From CAVSIS01 sp963814875 (GTDB lineage: Bacteria > Acidobacteriota > Thermoanaerobaculia > Thermoanaerobaculales > Sulfomarinibacteraceae), in assembly GCA_963814875.1 (NCBI GenBank), contig CAWFFJ010000038.1:1-60613 (forward strand): a stretch of 60,613 nucleotides of DNA, read 5' to 3'. Within the stretch, counting starts at the first letter, position 1; every line of letters begins with the position of its first letter. The position numbers and the translations under genes are program-made. The notes beneath the pieces were generated by a model that saw nothing but the letters and a program-made list of their open reading frames with translations, ran no database searches and had not been told where the DNA came from. Positions 56,993 to 60,613 of this stretch are shown piece after piece.

Positions 56993-57961
56993 CTACCGGA
57001 TCAGCGACGTCGGCATGCCCTGCACGCAGTGCCGGTCGCCGGTCATGTGGGTTTCGAGGGCCTCGAGCGCCGCGCGCCACTCCGAGGCGTTGACACGCCG
57101 TGCCAGCTCCTGCCGCCCCGGTACGCACGCCGCGCGGTGGCACGGACGGTACTGGGCCATGAGCGAGACTGCGACCTGCGGCGAGAGCTCACGCGCGATC
57201 CAGGCGAGGCTCGATCGCTCGCCCGCGAGGCCGTTCGGCAGCACCAGCACCCGTACCAGCATCCCGCGGGTCACTGCGCCGGCCGGGTCGAGCTCCCAGG
57301 CGTCGCCGACCTGGCGGTACATCTCCGCGAGCGCCGCCCGTGCGCGCTCCGGGTAGTCGGGGACATTGGTGAGCTCGGACCCGACCGCGGCGTCGGCAAA
57401 CTTCAGGTCCGGCATCCACACGTCGACCACGCCCTCGAGCAGGCGCAGCGTCTCGACCGAGTCGTAGCCGTTGCTGTTGTAAACCACCGGCAGCGTGAGC
57501 CCGCGCCGCGCCGCGGACGCGAGGGCGCGCACCAGCGCCGGGACCTGGTGCGACGGCGACACCCAGTTCAGGTTGTGGACGCCCGCGTCCTGGAGCTCGA
57601 GGAAGATCCCGGCGAGGGTCTGCGGGCCCATCTCGCGGCCGGCGAAGTCTCGCGGCTTCTGGGAGATGTTGTTGTTCTGGCAGAACGCGCAGCGGAGGTT
57701 GCAGTTGGCGAGGAAGACGGTGCCGGAGCCGAAGCGGCCCGAGATCGGGGCCTCCTCGCCGACGTGGCGGTTCCACGACGCCACCGAGGCGGCAAGCGGG
57801 GTCTGGCACTCACCGAGCTCGAAGCGGCGGTCGACGACGCACTCGCGGGGGCACACGCGGCAGGGTGCGGCGAGTGCCTCGAGCGCGTCGGCGCGAGCGT
57901 CGAGCTCACCGGAGCGGGAGAGGGCGACGTAGCTTGCACGGCGTGAGCGGACCGCGGTCAT
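56993..57961 (-). CDS. Radical SAM protein of the PflA-like COG1313 type
   Basis: A 322-residue radical SAM enzyme. The cluster motif CNLRCAFCQN (CxxxCxxC) binds the [4Fe-4S] that cleaves S-adenosylmethionine. An extra cysteine set lies N-terminal (CRVCPRECVVDR, then GECQ), typical of PflA-like uncharacterised proteins. VVYNSNGYDSVETLRLLE and VWMPDLKFAD follow the usual barrel. The ATG at 57961 is chosen over the ATG at 57991. No partner glycyl-radical enzyme is nearby. Substrate unknown. Confidence 0.88.
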   Translation of the reverse strand: MTAVRSRRASYVALSRSGELDARADALEALAAPCRVCPRECVVDRRFELGECQTPLAASVASWNRHVGEEAPISGRFGSGTVFLANCNLRCAFCQNNNISQKPRDFAGREMGPQTLAGIFLELQDAGVHNLNWVSPSHQVPALVRALASAARRGLTLPVVYNSNGYDSVETLRLLEGVVDVWMPDLKFADAAVGSELTNVPDYPERARAALAEMYRQVGDAWELDPAGAVTRGMLVRVLVLPNGLAGERSSLAWIARELSPQVAVSLMAQYRPCHRAACVPGRQELARRVNASEWRAALEALETHMTGDRHCVQGMPTSLIR

Positions 57962-57998
57962 GACCCCGGTATACCACGAGGCCGGGCGCATCGCGCCC

Positions 57999-58078
57999 GG
58001 CCCGCGAGACGCAAGACGTGAGAGGCGAGAGGTGAGGGCGCAAGACGCGAGACGCTAGAAGCGAGACGTGGCATCGCA
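57999..58078. repeat. AGACGCGAGA-type inverted-repeat element, copy 2 (outer arms extend to 58178)
   Basis: GGCCCGCGAGACG at 57999-58011 is matched by its inverse CGTCTCGCGGGCC at 58166-58178, and GCATCGCA (58071-58078) by TGCGATGC (58136-58143). The interior 58041-58069 matches 49149-49177. The element fills the gap between the radical SAM and TonB genes. Confidence 0.75.
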
Positions 58079-58195
58079 GGGGAGTGGGCGGTGGAGTGAC
58101 CCGAGCCGAGAACTCCCCCGCGCTCGAGTCGCCATTGCGATGCACTTCTTGCGTCTGACCTCTTACGTCTCGCGGGCCGGGACTGTCTGCGACTG

Positions 58196-60613
58196 TTACC
58201 AGTCGCAGACAATCCCGGCCATGAACGTCCTCGTCGCCGCCGGGATCCACACCGGCTGCTCGCCGTCGAAGTAGCCGAAGCTCGTGTACAGCGAGTCGAA
58301 CAGGTTGTTCGCCCTGAGGTCGAGCGCCGCGCGCTTCGCGCCGAGCGCCGACGCGACCCGCTTGCCGAGGTCCACCTGGAACGCGAGGTCCGCCGACGTG
58401 TAGGGGTCGTTCACTCGGTGCACGTAGCCCGGCGCCTGCCGCGCCGCCGGATCCTTGCGCATGTCCTCGGTGTTGTCGAGGTAGAAGCGGCCCACGTGGC
58501 GCAGCGTCAGCGTCGCGTCCACCGCCCCGACGCCGCCCACCAGCTCGAGCGAGCCGAGGCTTTCGGGCACTCCCGCGAGCGTGTTGCCGGAGTAGTCGAC
58601 CGAGCCGCCCTCGTAGTCGAACTCCACGAAGCGGTCGATGGTCGCGTTGACCGCCGACAGCGCGAGCCGCGCGCCCCAGCGCGGGCGCGGGTTCCAGGCC
58701 AGCTCGAGCTCCGCCCCCTTGTGGGTCGTCTCGGCGCCGTTCGCCGTCACTGGGACGCCGTTGTTGTCGAGCCCGCCGGCCCACACGATCGCGTTCGAGA
58801 AGTCCAGGTAGTAGAGGTTCAGCCTCGCGTAGCCGTGCGCCCAGTCGTGGCGCGCGCCGAGCTCCCAGTCGGTGAGCTTCTCAGGCTTGAGGTCGAGCGG
58901 GTCGCCGAACCAGTAGTCCTGGGGGTCGTAGATGTCGCGGAACGCGGGCTCGCGGCCGCCGCGCGACACGTTGGCGTACACGTTCCAGCCCGCCGCCGGT
59001 TTGTAGGTCAGGCCGAGCCGCGGCAGCGCGTAGGTGAAGGTCTCGGTCAAGTCCACGCCCTTGAGCCGGTCCCTCGACATCTCGTACCGGTGCGAGGTGT
59101 AGGTGACGCCGGCGAGCAGCGTGAAGCGCGGGTCGAAGCGCCACGTCTCCTGGACGAAGGGCTGCACCGTGCGCTTGCCGAGCTGGTAGTCGTAGTAGCG
59201 GTGGTTGGGAGGCGTGTCGGGCGGGTAGAACTGCGCCCAGGTCGTCTCCCCCCAGTGCTGGCCGTGGTGCAGGCGCAGCGCCACCCCCGCTTCGAGCGTG
59301 CCGCGGCCGTCGCCCTGGTCCCACTGCAGATGGGGGATCCAGCCGAGGTCCCACTCGTCGACGTGGCGCCGCCGCACGAGGTCCGAGGTGTCGACGAGCC
59401 CGCCGCCGGGTCCGGGGAACGGCTCGAGAACGTACGCCGGCAGGTACGCGTCCGTCTTGTACTGCTCGTAGAAGCCGTTGCCCTGGAAGTAGTAGAGGGT
59501 GTTCTGCAGGGTCACTGCATCGCTCAGCTCGAGGGCGTGGATGAGCTGCCAGTGGGGCTGGAAGAACTCGTCGACCTCGTTGGGGTAGGTGAGGGGGTTG
59601 AAGCGGCGGTCGCGCCGTAAGTCCCCTGTCACTTCGCCGTCGATGTACTGCTTGGGCACGCCCTCGTAGGCCAGGTGGGTGCGCTCGGGGCCGCCGAACG
59701 CCACGATCCGGGTCGACGAGCGCTCACCGGCGTGCTCGATGGTGGCGAAGTAGTTCCACATCTCGACCCACGACTGGTCGCGGTAGCCGTCCGTATCGAC
59801 CTTCGACCACCGGAAGGTCGCAGACCATCCGTTGTCACCGAGACCGGTGTCGTACTCGCCGTCGATCTTTCGCGTGCCCCACGAGCCGGCCCCCGCCGAC
59901 ACCCGCAGCCGCCGCTCTGGCAGCGGGTCGCGGGTCTCGAGGTCGACTGAGCCGCCGATCGCGGAGCCGCCGTACAGCGTCGTTCCGACCCCGCGCTGGA
60001 CCTGGATGTCGCCGGTCGTGGCCAGGAAGTCGGCGAGGTCGATGAAGAACACCGAGTGCGAGTGGGCGTCATTGAGCGGGACCCCGTTGAGGCTCACAGC
60101 ATTGCGCGTCATGTCGAATCCGCGCAGGAAGAAGTACGAGTAGCCGATGCCGTTGCCGGAGTCGTTGTAGGCGTAGAACGACGGCACGTTCGAGAGGAAG
60201 ATCGGCACGTCCTGGCCCCACGAGCCGCGCTCGATCTCGGCCCGGGTGACGTTGGTGACCGTCACCGGGGTTTCCGACACGTCGGCGCGCCCGGCCGTCA
60301 CCTCGACCTCGCCGGTAAAGCGGGCCGCGGCCTGGAGCACGATCTCCACGCGCCGGCCGGGCTCGACGGCCTCCACGGTGGCGGTCACGAGACCCTTGGC
60401 GGCGACGTCGAGCCGCCAGGGGTGGGCGACCTCCGGCACCCGGATGGTGAACGCGCCGTCGTCGCCGGTGATCGCGCTCGAGATCGCCGCGCCGGAGCGC
60501 GCGACGACATGGGCGCCGGGCACGGCCGCACCGTTGGCGTCGGTGACGCGTCCTGAGAGCTCGCCGGCGCCGGCGGCGAGCGCCGCGAGCGCCGCGAGCA
60601 GGAGGATCGTTGA
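58196..60613 (-). CDS. TonB-dependent receptor (5' end outside the window)
   Basis: At least 806 residues of an outer-membrane receptor; the frame is open to the last base. The visible N-terminus (ILLLAALAALAAGAG) is the end of a signal peptide. A carboxypeptidase-regulatory-like domain (GRVTDANGAAVPGAHVV) follows, then the plug (VNLNGVPLNDAHSHSVFFID-like, IQVQRGVGTTLYGGSAIGGS) and a beta-barrel ending in the terminal signature GIVCDW, whose last aromatic residue is typical of BAM substrates. Imports an unknown iron chelate, vitamin or glycan. No partner SusD or TonB gene lies in the window. Confidence 0.93.
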   Translation of the reverse strand, partial: STILLLAALAALAAGAGELSGRVTDANGAAVPGAHVVARSGAAISSAITGDDGAFTIRVPEVAHPWRLDVAAKGLVTATVEAVEPGRRVEIVLQAAARFTGEVEVTAGRADVSETPVTVTNVTRAEIERGSWGQDVPIFLSNVPSFYAYNDSGNGIGYSYFFLRGFDMTRNAVSLNGVPLNDAHSHSVFFIDLADFLATTGDIQVQRGVGTTLYGGSAIGGSVDLETRDPLPERRLRVSAGAGSWGTRKIDGEYDTGLGDNGWSATFRWSKVDTDGYRDQSWVEMWNYFATIEHAGERSSTRIVAFGGPERTHLAYEGVPKQYIDGEVTGDLRRDRRFNPLTYPNEVDEFFQPHWQLIHALELSDAVTLQNTLYYFQGNGFYEQYKTDAYLPAYVLEPFPGPGGGLVDTSDLVRRRHVDEWDLGWIPHLQWDQGDGRGTLEAGVALRLHHGQHWGETTWAQFYPPDTPPNHRYYDYQLGKRTVQPFVQETWRFDPRFTLLAGVTYTSHRYEMSRDRLKGVDLTETFTYALPRLGLTYKPAAGWNVYANVSRGGREPAFRDIYDPQDYWFGDPLDLKPEKLTDWELGARHDWAHGYARLNLYYLDFSNAIVWAGGLDNNGVPVTANGAETTHKGAELELAWNPRPRWGARLALSAVNATIDRFVEFDYEGGSVDYSGNTLAGVPESLGSLELVGGVGAVDATLTLRHVGRFYLDNTEDMRKDPAARQAPGYVHRVNDPYTSADLAFQVDLGKRVASALGAKRAALDLRANNLFDSLYTSFGYFDGEQPVWIPAATRTFMAGIVCDW

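Overview
The window is a GC-rich (roughly two-thirds G+C by eye), gene-dense stretch of a bacterial chromosome. The envelope is Gram-negative in type: a TonB-dependent receptor, an OmpA/TSP3 lipoprotein and a periplasmic DegP-like protease. The rest of the content (several Ser/Thr kinases, an ECF-like sigma factor, an M13 peptidase, many GGDEF/PAS proteins, a Na+-pumping decarboxylase) fits an Acidobacteriota-like organism such as Thermoanaerobaculia or Holophagae, with Myxococcota as an alternative. That assignment is inference from gene content; there is no rRNA, tRNA or CRISPR here to anchor it.

Layout. 1-4113: a frameshifted amidase, then a YcjF/YcjX pair (YcjX also frameshifted near its end). 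4229-5371: GAF-GGDEF protein. 5499-5684: small element with 24-bp inverted ends. 5860-7694: psd and hslO. 7755-8307: DUF1893 protein and a small protein. 8378-10758: patatin and the VWA/TSP3/OmpA lipoprotein. 10903-15278: Nramp-like transporter, membrane-anchored Mrr-like protein, a DegP-like protease flanked by a 61-bp direct repeat, and a DUF5924/DUF2914 protein. 15300-16480: hairpin repeat and IS1182-type transposase remnant. 16480-19464: hybrid histidine kinase. 19669-19893: tiny secreted repeat peptide with a structured leader. 19967-23394: ECF sigma divergent from a kinase-TPR protein. 23559-25613: M13 peptidase. 25714-28068: permease remnant, NnrU-like protein, SpoIIE-type phosphatase.

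28324-33348 is the clearest metabolic operon: carboxyltransferase, OadG-like subunit, biotin carrier and Na+-translocating beta subunit of a biotin-dependent acyl-CoA decarboxylase, followed by glutamate formiminotransferase. 34294-39362 holds a SEC-C protein and a giant (about 1590-residue) AMP-forming ligase / helical repeat / kinase-like / GNAT fusion, the most unusual gene here. 39518-44399: DUF2147, GlgX, a Ser/Thr kinase with a DUF4388-type tail and YhbY, closely packed on one strand. 44878-50991: Cys-rich secreted protein, class V aminotransferase, unknown protein, SIR2-like protein, exported amidase. 51270-56922: PlsC-like acyltransferase, overlapping FIST and PAS-GGDEF-EAL genes, GT-C-type membrane protein. 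56993-60613: radical SAM enzyme and a TonB receptor that runs off the window.

Intergenic DNA is unusually structured. At least four families of short dispersed or inverted repeats occur, several of them in two or three copies. The strongest candidates for undescribed biology are the giant fusion protein, the repeat peptide with a possible self-masking ribosome site, the extended decarboxylase beta subunit, the protease inserted between duplicated start regions, and the hairpin repeat family.
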